Assembly (NCBI GenBank): GCA_963277665.1
Contig: OY728165.1
Span: 1,755,130,772 to 1,755,194,771, forward strand
DNA length: 64,000 bases
Direction of reading: 5' to 3'
From: Viscum album
Lineage: Eukaryota > Streptophyta > Magnoliopsida > Santalales > Viscaceae
Shown here: positions 38,505 to 51,280 of the stretch, one piece after another
How the letters are laid out: the number at the start of each line of letters is the position of its first letter
Position numbering within the stretch: position 1 is the stretch's first letter
The notes under the pieces: model-generated
Told to the model about the DNA's origin: nothing
Seen by the model: only the letters and a program-made list of their open reading frames with translations
The model's database searches: none
Position numbers and translations under genes: made by a program

Positions 38505-39362
38505 AATAAATTGCGTCCTCGCAATTTGAAATTGTTCTTCGAAAATAAAAGGTTGAAAATATAAAATATATTTGTGGGCAAACCCACATCAGAAATTGGG
38601 TTACTAAAATTTAGTCTTAATATGAGGAAAAGAGAAATGAAAGGGTCACCACCAAATTATGATATCGATTAGGAGAACATTGGTGGCAATTAGAGACATA
38701 TAATTAGAGGAAAACGTAAATATTTATAGGTAGTGATTGAGGTCATCAATCACAAACAAGTATAAAATTTAGGTCCTTAAATTCATCAATCTATGATGAT
38801 TTGAAATACCATCGGTTCAAAAAAACCTAGGGTATTAGGATAACACATTTTTGACGCTTCAAAATATCTTAGTAGAAATCCCACATCGAAAAATGAATTA
38901 ATGAGGCCTCTATTTAAAATAAAGAGTCAAAAGTATGAAGATTACCGAAAATAACACATACTAGGGTTCCATGTAGGAAAATATGGATATGGAAGAAAAA
39001 TCTAACCATCAATTATCTGATGGAGAGTGGTAGAGAACATGGCTATGAAAAGGCCAACAATCCCAAAGCCATAAATTAGTGATGATTTAAGGTACCATCT
39101 AGGAAAACATTTTGGTTCTAAGTTGCTTTTCATAATATTGAGGAATTTATTTTTGAGATTGGTTAAGATCATAAGGAGATATAATTATATTATAATTAGA
39201 GTTTTATCCATTAATAAATTTCTACTACAAACTCATCTTTCACTCCAAAAGATAATAGAATGTAAAAAAATTCTATTTACACTATTTGTATAGGGTTCCA
39301 AAATAAACGAATTTATAATTCATCTACTTGATATTTTAATAAAAACAACATTATTTAATCCA
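38505..39362 (-). other. E1 non-coding interior, 3' part
   Basis: No coding block is recognisable on either strand. It is conserved in E2 (54966-55825). It includes a small inverted repeat, GTGATTGA...TCAATCAC, at about 38733-38754. The decayed 39357-39362 AATCCA is the SINE target duplication. Confidence 0.6.
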
Positions 39363-39485
39363 GGACATCTCATGGGCCAGTGGTAGGTGATACACCCTTG
39401 TCGCCCTTCGGTTGCGGGTTCAAGTCTCGCAGCCTTGCCGGACGCGACGGGTTGCCGCCCGACCTCCGGGTTGTCCTTTTATGGC
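39363..39485 (+). mobile_element. tRNA-derived SINE inside E1 (antisense to the element)
   Basis: A GC-rich 123-bp insert. A box TGGGCCAGTGG (39373-39383) and B box GGTTCAAGTCT (39417-39427) each match 10 of 11 positions of the RNA polymerase III consensus, with 33 bases between them, as in tRNAs. It is flanked by AATCCA at 39357-39362 and 39486-39491. There is no anticodon-arm fold or CCA-ready acceptor stem as in a true tRNA gene. E2 has the same insert at the same site, so it arrived before the two elements separated. The plus-strand open stretch 39380-39574 is chance. Confidence 0.72.
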
Positions 39486-40020
39486 AATCCAAAATAATCC
39501 AAACTAGAACTATCCAAAATACTTCTGTCCAAACTCACATTCTAACATTTATAAGGAAGGTAAACATAATATAGATCCTTTTTACCCCGTAATAGCATAT
39601 GAATACCTTCATCATGTATTACCATATTCTTTATTGATTACATTAATGCTCCCTTATTCCATATAGAATGCTGGATATACTTCATTAATCCAAAAATGTT
39701 ATAAACCACAACAATGATGGAATATACAAATCATTAATCAGTTCCAAGGTAGTCAAGAATATCCAATATAATTTATCCAAAATAATCACATATTATTCCA
39801 AAATCACTACCTCAGTATCAGAACTATATTATGATTTATCATTCTCTCAACCATATATTTTCCAAAAATTTATCCTTCTTTTGAGTCACTTTTCTTTGTT
39901 CCACACAATCTAAAGTCCTTAATGAAATAGTACTGCAGTACAATCCTTATATACTCCATAATTATTATAACAAGTACATTGTTGATACAACACTCAATTG
40001 ACATAATCAACATAAGAACT
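39486..40020. other. E1 non-coding interior between SINE and gag
   Basis: Conserved in E2 (54308-54842) but with no open frame or family motif. It occupies the place where pol would start. Confidence 0.6.
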
Positions 40021-40539
40021 CTAATCATTCAACTTCATCTGTGGTAGTATCATAACTTGATTATTATCCAATATCATCATTTGCGTCATAGTCTGATGAC
40101 TGGGACATAGGTTCACATAGTGTCCAAACTCCTTGCAAATGAAGCATTGTACATTTAAAACCATTTTCTTACCCTTGCAGTCACGTACTTTGTGCCCTTT
40201 TCCTCCACACTTATAACAAAATCCCATTCCTTTCAGGCATGTTCCAGGGTGTTTCTTTCCACAGTTACCACATATGGGAAAATTCTTCTTTTCCCTCTTC
40301 CCTTTATCCATCTTTCTCTCTTCCATCCTTTTCTTCTCTTGCTTCCCTTCAAAGACATAGGACTCAGTAAACTCTTTACTTATCTTATCAACACATGATA
40401 TTATTTCTTCATATGATGATAATACATGGGAGACTATTTCTCTTATAAATTCTAGCTTAAGACCATAAAAGATACGATCCTTCCTTCTCTTTGGATCATG
40501 TGCATTTCTAGAGTTCTCATTCCTTCTACTGGGCGCCAT
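40021..40539 (-). CDS. Internally deleted Gag protein of E1
   Basis: 172 aa starting MAPSRRNENSRN. Residues 1-22 resemble the N terminus of plant Ty3/gypsy Gag. Residues about 25-70 (FYGLKLEFIREIV, then STYEEII-like SSYEEIISCV) resemble the stretch after the capsid domain. So the large central capsid part, normally a few hundred residues, is missing. Residues 70-86 are highly charged (a KKRMEERKMDKGKREKK-type stretch). Then come three zinc knuckles: CGNCGKKHPGTC (CX2CX3HX3C), CYKCGGKGHKVRDC and CFICKEFGHYVNLC (both CX2CX4HX4C). Without the capsid it cannot form particles, but the knuckles could still bind RNA. The frame is open in E1 and broken in E2. The start is chosen because the same ATG is shared with E2 and follows the leader. 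Whether it is translated is unknown. Confidence 0.8.
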   Translation of the reverse strand: MAPSRRNENSRNAHDPKRRKDRIFYGLKLEFIREIVSHVLSSYEEIISCVDKISKEFTESYVFEGKQEKKRMEERKMDKGKREKKNFPICGNCGKKHPGTCLKGMGFCYKCGGKGHKVRDCKGKKMVLNVQCFICKEFGHYVNLCPSHQTMTQMMILDNNQVMILPQMKLND

Positions 40540-41027
40540 TTCTAAACAATGGCATACACTAGATCAGTTTATGAATCAAAATACATAATCCTATACTTAA
40601 AAAACACTTAACATAAATTGAACTATTTATGGATATAATCCATAATCATAAAAATGTCTCCTTTGAGGATGTATATACTCATAAACCCTTCATAATGATT
40701 TGTAAAGAAAATGAGAGTTATCCTAAGCATATCCCCCAGGAGTGTCGTAACCAAGAGTGCAGCAAGGCCCGTTGTCGTGCACCAGTTCTCGTTCGAGTCT
40801 AGCTCAAAGCGGTGTTTTCGGGTTTTACCCCTAGGTACATCTGTGCCAGAGCCGCCTCTACCTGCTCGTATCCAGACAGGGATGTATTGCTCGGAAAACT
40901 CACAAAATCTCTACAATACCAAAATTCTAGGAAGTTCTTCTACACTAATCCTCAAAGTTCATCTTAGGTCTACGTGCTCTAATCAGAGTTTATCTAAATC
41001 TAGCTTCCAAGGTTTGTACTAAACTTC
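40540..41027 (-). other. E1 leader between primer binding site and gag
   Basis: About 490 bases, nearly the same in E2 (53301-53788) and still recognisable in B (about 7790-8050). The open stretch 40711-41022 runs antisense to it, is also present in E2 (53306-53617), and reflects only the conservation of the leader. By position it may hold the packaging signal. Confidence 0.65.
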
Positions 41028-41038
41028 CTCTGATACCA
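41028..41038 (-). other. Primer binding site of E1
   Basis: CTCTGATACCA, reverse complement TGGTATCAGAG, is complementary to the last 11 bases of plant initiator tRNA-Met including CCA. It is 2 bases from the 5' LTR. Confidence 0.95.
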
Positions 41039-42657
41039 ACTGTAACGCCCAGACCCTAGTTACCCAGAGTCGGTGCATTATTAGATAACATTGGCATGAT
41101 CACAAGAAAGATAAAAGCTCGAAAGACCGATTGGTTTAGTAGCCTTGGAAACACTAGATATATTCATAAGTTTTACATTACATCATTAAATGAAAAACTA
41201 CTCCAACAACATATTGTCTCCATAATCCACACTCATATCCCCCCATAATATCCCTGAAGGTCATTCATAACTTACTTCTTCACTTCCTGGGAAAAATAAA
41301 ACATAGAAAAGGGGTGATCTCAAATGCCCAGTAACGATAACAATATAGCGGAAACTTTCATAAATAAGAATAAACTTTTAAAGAAATGTATAACTAAAAC
41401 AAAAGCTTTTCAAACATGAACTTTCAACATGGTATGGCATAAATAAAATGAAATAATTCCATTTAATTATTCACATGGATATTCTACTAATCTAATAATC
41501 ACATGCAAAAATCAATAACCACTTTCATAATGTTGGAATGCATAATGCCAGACTATCATAACCACATAGTCAAGGCCTCGTGCCAAGACTACAAATAAGA
41601 TTTTGTCAAGTCCTTGTGACAAGACACTAGTTTGTCTCATGAGACCTACCGATGCATCGAGGAGCTATAGCGGGCTCCACCCGTCACATATTAAGTCCAA
41701 TGCATTCCCATATGAAAAGGTTTAAACATAACATAAACATTCGTATTAAAACTAGCATATGAAATGTCAATAATTTCACCATAAACTATGAATGGTATAA
41801 AAATAGCACATCCATAGTCAAACATATCACAAAAACTTTAATACAATATAGAAGTTTTGTATCATAATAAATCAACTTCAAATAAGCGTAAAATCCGTCA
41901 AAGGATGTTGACATAGATGAAATCAAAACACTTTTTAGAGAAATATCTCTTTCTATTTTTGAAATCATTTAAGAGCCATATAAAATAAAACATTTTCTTG
42001 AAAATATTCTTATAAGCTTGTAAGGGAAACTTTGACGATTTTATAACGGCGGAAAATAGCCGCACCCGCCGTATAAGTTAAAAAAACATTCTTACCTTAA
42101 TTATGTCGAAAAGGTTAAAAAGGACCTTTTTTTGAAAACGGCAGAAATATTCCTTTATAAACCTCTTATAACAAGTCAACCAAGGGTATAAATGACTTTA
42201 ACCCATATTCTGGTAAATAATAAAAATGTTTTGAAATACATTTTTAAGAAAACATGGATGTGGATGATAAGGAGATCCCAGTAGATTATTACATATAAAC
42301 AACCTCGGATAATAAAGAGATTGTGAAATAACCCTTACCTTGTACTTTTCCTTGGTTGGGGTAGATTAACCTCCTGTATAATGGTGAAATAATTGTTATT
42401 AAATTATACAAGAATCATATATATTAATATGATATCATATATGATCTTTTAACATTGATTTGTTAATAATATCTTAGAATTATCGTCGTTTCGGGTGTTA
42501 ACTTACTCATTTTATTTTATATGTTTTGTTACATAAGCCATGTTTGTTGTATCTTATTCATATCCAGAATGATATCAAGTCCTTAAACATCATTTTTAAA
42601 TCATCAAATGATTATTATACTTGAATGGATAAGATTGAGAATGAATCTCATCGCGTT

Positions 42658-42876
42658 CGTGGAGACGGTAGTCCGTACGTACGCACGAGCGACAATATTA
42701 TTCTTTTGATATTAAAATAATATATAAATGGATGGTATATCATATATACAGAATCATTAACATGTTATATTTATTATTTACATGAGTTACACATCATTAT
42801 TATACCCTTCCAAATAATAATATATTGAATAACAATTACACCACGACGTGGAGACGGTAAGCCGTACGTACGCACG
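42658..42876 (-). promoter_or_regulatory. Twin GC-rich motif in E1 5' LTR
   Basis: CGTGGAGACGGTAGTCCGTA at 42658 and CGTGGAGACGGTAAGCCGTA at 42847, 189 bases apart, each followed by CGTACGCACG. Located downstream of the TATA box in element orientation. Confidence 0.7.
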
Positions 42877-43217
42877 TATGGTGACATGTTATTCAAAGGG
42901 TAGATAGAATACTGAATATGGTTGTACCATATTTATAATAACATCACAGTATATGTAAGATACTGGAGTTATTATTTTAGAATGGTAAGAACAAAGAAAG
43001 AAGAAGTGGAAGAAGAAAGGAACTTGAAAAGGGGTGGTGAAATCATTACCTCTTCTTCGGGTTCTTCCTTTTGATTTGATCAAAAGGGCTCTTTAGGTTG
43101 GATTTCTGATCAAAATAAGGCCTCTAGGTTGTATTGAGTGATGTTGGGAGAGTATTTTGGAAGATTGTGGCCGAACCAAAAGGGTTTGAAGGTGTGAAGA
43201 AATGAGAAGTAGGAGTG

Positions 43218-43229
43218 CCCTTTTATAAG
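43218..43229 (-). promoter_or_regulatory. TATA box of the E1 promoter
   Basis: The minus strand reads CTTATAAAAGGG, about 1.9 kb from the LTR start, followed by a C/T-rich stretch typical of plant start regions. So U3 would be about 1.9 kb and R-U5 about 2.2 kb. Confidence 0.7.
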
Positions 43230-45127
43230 AGGGGTGAGGGGCACCTTTGGAAAAGCTAGAAATATTAATTTATATTAAATTCATATTCGGTTTCTAATGG
43301 CTCAAAAGTTGATTATTCAAAGGTTAAGGTGGGGATAGGTCGAAAACTTCTCATCCAATATAATTTATACAGGTTTGGGTACTTATATTAACCTTATCAT
43401 TAAGTATTAACTCTAAGTTAATTAGTTTCACTTTTACAAAGTCTCTTTGTATTTTTATATAATATGGTTAATAAACTTACTATATACATCCAAGAGACCC
43501 CCCAAGTGGTCCATTAATGATGCACCTATCATGATATAAGTCTCTTGGCCGAACCATAGATTTTTAGGAATTTAATATCAATTAATAATATAATATTTGT
43601 TTTAAGAACTCTTTTATGTCAATTTTAACACTATTCAATAGTTGATTTTTGTGAAACTCATAACAGATTTATTAATTCGAAAAAAGTCAATTAAATCAAT
43701 CCTAATATATCATATTATCTTAGAAAATTTTTTTAATTCATTAAAAGTTTCATATTATATTTATTTGGGTATTTATAATATCATGTATTTTAATTTTTCA
43801 CTATTATAGTAATTACTGCATCATCATTGTGTCATAAATAAAATAACTTATTTAATGTCTAAAAATTATAAATAAAATATCATTATGTAGGAAATATTTT
43901 TGTCTTTCTAATTAATATTTATAATCTAAAATCCAACATATATAACCCTATGTAACAATTGTTTTTCTAAAAGATATATGCTTGTGTCATTTTTGTATTT
44001 ATTTTAACTTAATTATAATAAAGTGTCATTATCACTTACAAGTGGATCCATGGGGTCCCAGAATCGACCCCAAGATGTCCACGGTCGACCATGTATCAAC
44101 CAATAGGGTTAAGACACGTTTTAAGGGAATTTAGTATTATTATAATATTATTTTTTAACCCTTATTTACCGGATTTACCCTTAACCGTGGTAAATAAAAT
44201 ATTTACCGCAGTAATTATTCAAAATGTCCAAAAATTAAAGTTACCTATTTACACAATTTGGACATCCTGATTCAAAATATGGAATCCATTTTTCTGAATT
44301 CAAAACACATAAGTGGCAGAAATTAATTTAAAATTAATTCCCGCTGTCAAAACAAAAAGCGTGTTTTTAAGAGATAATAACTATCAAAAGATTGACACTT
44401 GTTTATGTTCGGTTTAATTGTAAAATTATGTCCAATGACCAACATTATATTAAATGGTAAAAATATATTTTAAATATACTTTAAAACCACTCAAATTCAT
44501 AATTTATCACTATTAATTATTTTGATTAAAAAAGTTGTTTTTAATTAAAATTTAGTAATTTTCACTATTCATCAAAATATGAAAGTTATCCGAAATGTAC
44601 CAAAATTTCACCTTAGGCTAAATTTGATATTCCAAATCCAGAAATGAAGTCCATTTTAAAATATAAAATATATATAATTTCGAAATGTAGGTATTACTAT
44701 TCATAACGGCTAGTTTGATTGGTTGTGGTGTGTGTTAAAACTCAAGGTTGCGTACAACACACGCTACTGTATTATTCAAAGAAAGCGTACCGTGGAAGCT
44801 TGGGATGTTTCATTTTAAATTTTTGATGTCCCCATTTAGTAAAAATGTTTAATATATTGTATTTAAAAAGGGTTCACTATTAAAATTTGATAAAAGTGCA
44901 ATACTGAAAATGAATTTGTTCTTGCATTATATCTAAGAAACTCATAATATGGATTCTAAAATTATAAGGATTATATAAAGTTTAAAATTTAGATAATACG
45001 ATTCATAACCTATTTTGAATGTCTTTTTTTTGTAAGTCATGGTGTTATTGAACTCGGTGTTGCGTGTAGTGCAAGTTATTGAATTATTTTGATGAAATAA
45101 TACACTATGAAATCTTGGGGTGTTACA

Positions 45128-45132
45128 TCTGC
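45128..45132. repeat. Target site duplication of E1, right copy (TCTGC)
   Basis: Identical to 34402-34406. Confidence 0.93.
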
Positions 45133-48100
45133 CATACATTCAAATATATCATCTTTATCCTTCCATAATTCCCATAGTAATAAGTAATTATACTATCATT
45201 TAAGAATAAATAGAGATTCTAGAAAATGACTAGTGTTGTGTTCAAATATTTCATACATAACCAATAATTTTATCATCATACTTCCTTTCATGAAATGACT
45301 TGTATTATAAGCATTACATCCTTGGTTAATTCCACACCCCAAGCATGAATACAGATTCTTGAATACATAAAAACTAATAACTCCATTTTATCCCAAGTAT
45401 AATCTCAATGATGAATGTATAGATCTTTCTAACCTCTAGGGAATTCATAAAAATGGTGACCAATTGGTTATGTTATTTTGATATCAAACTTACACTATAT
45501 GGAAGAAAACAAATTTCCATGTATGACATGATACTCACCACTTTAAGAGTGTCATAGTCATCATTTACTAGGAATGGGAACTGATACTAGTTAACATTCC
45601 TTATCCACCACTGAATAATGGTTACACATGTGAAAAAAACCATTTACAAAGATCCACACAATGTGGAAACCCACTGCATTAAATTTCACTATATTTTATT
45701 ATATATATAAAATTAAATTAAACACTTTAGATCTATGATCGGGTACAAAATTTGTCTAATTTATATAATCGGAAATAAAATTTAATTTCAGATACAACAA
45801 CCGATAGTCTTTAAGAATAATCCAACAAGCACATAGATAAATCAAACTTCTAGACACATCTAGGTCATTATATAGAAGATGTGAACTTGGTATCCAGTAT
45901 AAAAGATGAAGGATTTTATTTTTACAACTGAAATTATATGGTTTCCTCCACCAAGTTAAAAAAAATATAGTCAAATTCTGTATCAAGATATATAACCAAA
46001 AGATTTTACTAATAAAAGATCACATAATATGATAATATCCATAGGCCAAACGACCTTATTAAATCTATTATCTGATGAGTCTTTAAAAATATTTATCCTA
46101 TAGTTGTATTTATCTATGTTAATTTTAATCCAGGTGGGGTACACTATTGTTTTCCATCACTAAATAAGAAAATGGGTCACATGACCTTCATAGTGTATGG
46201 CCATTTCCTAGGAATTCATAACAAGATTTAATATTGAATTACATGATGATCATTCCCTTAATAATTCTCAACATAAAAAGTGTCCAAACTTTTAGTTGGG
46301 GTGTTTTTTCATCACTAAGTGTCCGGCTAAGGAAAAAAACACCAAAATGAATCTTTACATCACAAATTCATCATATGGGTGTGGAAAATTTTAATTCTAA
46401 GGTAGCTAAATATTTGTGGCTATTCCCATGATGAATAAAAAAATTGATCATTTAGCATGGGTCATGAATAAATATATTTTGGCCCTTCAACATATCATGT
46501 AGTTTCATGTCATAGAATAAGTACCTACAGTAATGATCAAGTCCATATTATAAGGAAACTATCAAGGAAAAATTATAAATAACACATACATAATGATCAA
46601 AACTAAGAACACTGCATTAATATGTCATTTAATCCATTTTAATTGATTCAAATTTAAATTTTAAATATATATTGAGGGTTTATTATCTAAACATCATGTA
46701 AATTAACAAAGAAATATGTTATTGATACTTATCATAACTAATTCCATGTAGAAAAAATGACATTCATATGAAGCATCCTCTAAAGAATTATTTATTTAGT
46801 TGACACGCCATCATGGTTTATGAAATTTATCAAATAAATCACATTTATCCTTTTTTTCATCCACAATTATTCTCGTCATTAGACATCAATAATGAAAATG
46901 TAAATTCCATGATATATTGGAAAACACTCATTTGGTTTTGACTAGTATTTTAACAAACCTATGCCTCATGATTCTTCATATCAAAAATAAATAATTTGAC
47001 ATCATTAATTAAAGGATATTGGGTGAGTATGATGCCACTATACCTTTATATGAAACAATGTATAAGTTCCCACTGACACATTAAATAAAATTAAATATAT
47101 AGTGTGAGAAAAACACCATATATTTAGTTCACTACTCATAAGTAACATATAACTTTCATACATGGGTCTGAACATACCAACATGGGTATATATTAATGTA
47201 TCCTAAAAGATGTTTTCTTTTTGATGATTTAACACAAACTTAATTGATAATTATCAAAAGAAAGAAGACACAAATAAACTACTTTGGTCTTTTTTTTCAT
47301 TGATAAATTTATTTATATGGTTAATAATTCACAAATTATAGAGATACATAACGTTTTAAAGGAAACTAGTTCCTATAAAGATTTCAATTTAGCACATTTC
47401 CTTGTTCATTTAGATGATTTACCATTCCCAATTTATAATGGTACATTACCTTATATCTTACAATTGCGATGCACTTACATATTACCGTACATTTATATGT
47501 GGTTATATAATATCACATGTCCAAATATTATGGTTTAATTATACGTGTCACACTTTTGAATTAAAAAATGTACATACCCATTATAACTTTAATTTTCACG
47601 TAATTTAATGATAAAATTTGTGTTTCAGCCCATACAACCAATGATTCATGGCATAAACATGTCCTGATAGGTTAATTAAGGTTCCTCCATCTTGATACAT
47701 AGTAAAACCCCATTTATGTTTGTACATACACATTAATTACCAATAATACATCCTAATTATAAAAATCTGTACCATTACAATATATTAAATAATAGAGGAA
47801 AATAAACAGGAATTCATTGATCATACTATATTTGTAAAGAATGCTTCTAAATATCACATGAAAAATCAAACATGTATCATCCGACAATGTAATGAAACCT
47901 ACATGGAATGGAATATTCATGGTCTGCAAATTTTATTCTGACATTAATGATGCATGTTACACTACGAGATATTCATATTGGTCCAAGGTTAAAATAAGTA
48001 TATACCATAAATTAGTATGTTTCATATTTTACATCATCCCATCAATGTGAATTAATAATAAACTATAATAATAAAACAAAATGAAAATATTCCCATCCCT

Positions 48101-48271
48101 GACAATCATTTATTGTCCCCATGCATTGGCCGATCCCTCTAAGACATGGATATTTACAAATCGTTGACATATTACTATACTTATTTTTAATAAACCAAAA
48201 TTCTATGATAAAGGCAAATAAATTTCATTTGAAACATTCTATTTTCCATAACTATATCACTCTAAGAAAAG
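45133..48271 (-). other. Interior of element F, right part
   Basis: Should hold leader and gag of F on the minus strand. I recognise no Gag or knuckle motif. The open stretches 45756-45986 (minus), 47284-47608 and 48121-48321 (plus) show no family features. A decayed primer binding site may be CTCTAAGAAAAG at 48260-48271, in the place of CTCTGATGCCA of C. Confidence 0.35.
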
Positions 48272-49203
48272 TATACAAACTGGTTTTCACATTAACTCAT
48301 GCACACCTCCCGTCACACTAGAGGCTATGAACATGAATCATGGGTTTAAATATGGTATAATTGGGAGAATATAACCTTATATTGGTATAAAACGTAATGG
48401 AACAAATTAACAGTAACGTAGTAAGTAATATTTCTATTTATTGAAAAAGTAAAACTATGACAAAATGATCAATTCCAAATGACACAAACAAGAATGTTAT
48501 TGAGAATCTACAATGTATAATCAATGAATATACAATGAAAATTCATTGAAGAAGGAATATATTAATAATTTTGTATAACCAAAAGATAAAAATTACAAAG
48601 GGATAATATCTTATAAAATCACGACCTTCATCTCATTCATGTTCTCCTAAGATCCCATATACAAGAACAACAACATGGAATGAAATATACAAATAAATTA
48701 GAATCTAAAACATGATCCTACAACTATGAGGTCTATTCAGGTAACTAATTCAATGGAATCCCAATGATGGTTTGAAATACACTCACTAGGCCATCAAAAA
48801 TAGTTACAAATTCTATCCATTTAAGGAGTATATAGAATAACAATATGTAGGTAAAAATATACTAATAGTTAACTATAATCTTATTGAGATCATGTTCTTG
48901 ATGGACACATGGTTGACCATAACTATATCTATCCAATATGTAATACCACTGAATAAGATCCACCGCATATGTAGTTATGTTTAATGATAATATAATGATA
49001 TTTATACTATATAAATTATGACCTAAATATCCATTTATATAGATACACGGAACTATCCAATAATTGAGGCATAACACATGATTTTATATAGTTTCACATC
49101 AGTTATTTAGTTAATTATGCATTATCCAAACAATTCCTACCATGAAACCTATTTAGAGTCGTAAAATTATACTAGTCATAAAAAACCCTATATAAACCAA
49201 TGA
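48272..49203 (-). repeat. Element F 5' LTR, first part (interrupted by E2)
   Basis: Starts with the same decayed block as 29626 on and continues after E2 at 59926. The minus-strand open stretch 48862-49077 lies inside it and is chance. Confidence 0.55.
49199..49203. repeat. Target site duplication of E2, left copy (AATGA)
   Basis: Directly before the LTR at 49204 and repeated at 59921-59925. Confidence 0.93.
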
Positions 49204-51100
49204 TGTAACACCCCAAGATTTCATAGTGTATTATTTCTTCAAAATAATTCAATAACTTGCACTACACGCAACACCGAGTTCAATAACACCATGACTTACA
49301 AAAAAAAGCCATTCAAAAGAGTTTATGAATCGTATTATCTAAATTTTAAACTTTATATAATCCTTATAATTTTAGAATCCATATTATGAGTTTCTTAGAT
49401 ATAATGCAAGAACAAATTCATTTTCAGTATTGCACTTTTATCAAATTTTAATAGTGAACCCATTTTAAATACAATATATTAAACTTTTTGACTAAATGGG
49501 GACATCAAAAATTTAAAATGAATCATCCCAAGCTTCCACAGTACACTTTCTTTGAATAATACAGTAGCGTGTGTTGTACGCAACCTTGAGTTTTAACACA
49601 CACCACAACCAATCAAACTAGCCGTTATGAATAGTAATACCTACTTTTCGAAATTATATATATTTTATATTTTAAAATGGACTTAATTTCTGGATTTGGA
49701 ATATTGAATTTAGCCTAAGGTGAAATTTTGGTACATTTCGGATAACTTTCATATTTTGATGAATAGTGAAAATTACTAAATTTTAATTAAAAACAACTTT
49801 TTTAATCAAAATAATTAATAGTGATAAATTATGAATTTGAGTGTTTTTAAAGTATATTTAGAAAATATTTTTACCATTTAATATAATGTTTGTCATCGGA
49901 CATAATTTTACAATTAAACCGAACATAAACAAGTGTCAATCTTTTGATAGTTATTAACTCTTAAAAACACGCTTTTTGTTTTGACAGCGAGAATTAATTT
50001 TAAATTAATTTCTTCCACTTCTGTGTTTTTAATTTATAAAAATGGATTCCATATTTGGAATCAGGATTTCCAAATTGTGTAAATAGGAAACTTTTATTTT
50101 TAGAGATTTTGAATAATTACTGCGGTAAATATTTTATTTACCATGGTTAAGGGTAAATCCGGTAAATAAGGGTTAAAAAATAATATTATAATAATACTAA
50201 ATTACCCTAAAACGTGTCTTAACCCTATTGGTTGATACATGGTCGACCATGGACATCTTTGGGTTGATTTGGGGACCCCATGGATCCACTTGTAAGTGAT
50301 AATGACACTTTATTTTAATTAAGTTAAAATGAATACAAAAATAACACAAGCATATATCTTTTAGAAAAACAATTGTTACATAGGGTTATATATGTTGTAT
50401 TTTAGATTATAAATATTAATTAGAAAGATAAAAATATTTCCTACATAATTATATTTTATTTATAATTTTTAGACATTAAATAAGTTATTTTATTTATGAC
50501 ACAATGATGATGCAGTAATTACTCTAATAGTGAAAAATTAAAATAATTGATATTATAAATACCGAAATAAATATAATATGAAACTTTTAATGAATTAAAC
50601 TAATTTTCTAGGATAATATGATATATTAGGATTGATTTAATTGACTTAGTTCGAAGTAATCAATCTGTTATGAGTTTCACAAAAATCAACTATTGAATAG
50701 TTTCAAAATTGACATAAAAGAGTTCTTAAAACAAATATTATATTATTAATTGATATTAAATTCCTAAAAATCTAAGGATCGGCCAAGAGACTTATATCAT
50801 GATAGTTTCATCATTAATGGACCACTTGGGAGTATCTTGGATGTATATAGTAAGTTTATTAACCATATTATATAAAAATACAAAGAGACATTGTAAAAGT
50901 GAAACTAATTAACTTAGAGTTAATACTTAATGATAAGGTTAATATAAGTACCCAAACCTGTCTAAATTCTATTGGTTGAGTAGTTTGCGACCTATCCCCA
51001 CCTTAATCTTTGAAAAATCAACTTTGGAGCCATTAGAAACCGAATATGAATTTATTATAAATTAATATTTCTAGCTTTTCCAAAGGTACCCCTCACCCCT

Positions 51101-51112
51101 CTTATAAAAGGG
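51101..51112 (+). promoter_or_regulatory. TATA box of the E2 promoter
   Basis: CTTATAAAAGGG, 1.9 kb into the LTR, followed by a CT-rich stretch (CTCCTCCTTCTCATTTCTTC). The same in all four E1/E2 LTRs; the B LTR shows a decayed counterpart near 2570. Confidence 0.75.
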
Positions 51113-51280
51113 CACTCCTCCTTCTCATTTCTTCACACCTTCAAAGCCTTTTGGTTCGGCCAAACTCTACCCAAATACTCTCCCAACATCACTCACTACA
51201 ACCTACAGGCCTTAGTTGGATCATAAATCCAACCTAAGGAGCCCTTTTGATCAAATCAAAAGGAAGAACCCGAAGAAGAG

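Larger units (their letters stand above)
34407..45127 (-). mobile_element. Element E1: young non-autonomous Ty3/gypsy element with 4.08-kb LTRs
   Basis: It has two near-identical LTRs (34407-38490 and 41041-45127; by eye a few mismatches per 100 bases), a perfect TCTGC duplication, a primer binding site at 41028-41038 and a polypurine tract at 38491-38504. LTRs make up three quarters of its 10,721 bp. The 2,550-bp interior holds a leader, one short gag-derived frame, an antisense SINE and non-coding sequence; no protease, reverse transcriptase, RNase H or integrase is visible. This organisation is like plant LARDs. It is nearly collinear with E2. It is inserted in the interior of F. Confidence 0.97.
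41041..45127 (-). repeat. E1 5' LTR
   Basis: 4087 bp, TGTAACGCCC...GGGGTGTTACA in window orientation. It aligns end to end with 34407-38490. It would carry the active promoter of the element. The open stretches 41786-41968, 42889-43083 and 44942-45139 are repeat-copied noise. Confidence 0.97.

Noticed and set aside
39363..39485. A tRNA gene
   Set aside because: A and B boxes are present, but the acceptor stem and anticodon arm do not fold as in a tRNA. The unit is 123 bp, has target duplications and occurs in both elements, so a SINE fits better.
40711..41022. 103-codon frame antisense to the leader, also at 53306-53617
   Set aside because: Conserved only because the leader is conserved; runs opposite to element transcription and matches nothing I know.
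47284..47608. Two overlapping plus-strand frames of 64-84 codons
   Set aside because: AT-rich chance frames in the interior of F; no motif and no support from the other strand.
45128..49203. The spacer between E1 and E2 being a third, solo LTR because its length (4076) equals one LTR
   Set aside because: Its sequence does not resemble the E1/E2 LTR; it has the E1 and E2 target duplications at its ends and fits as interior and LTR of F.
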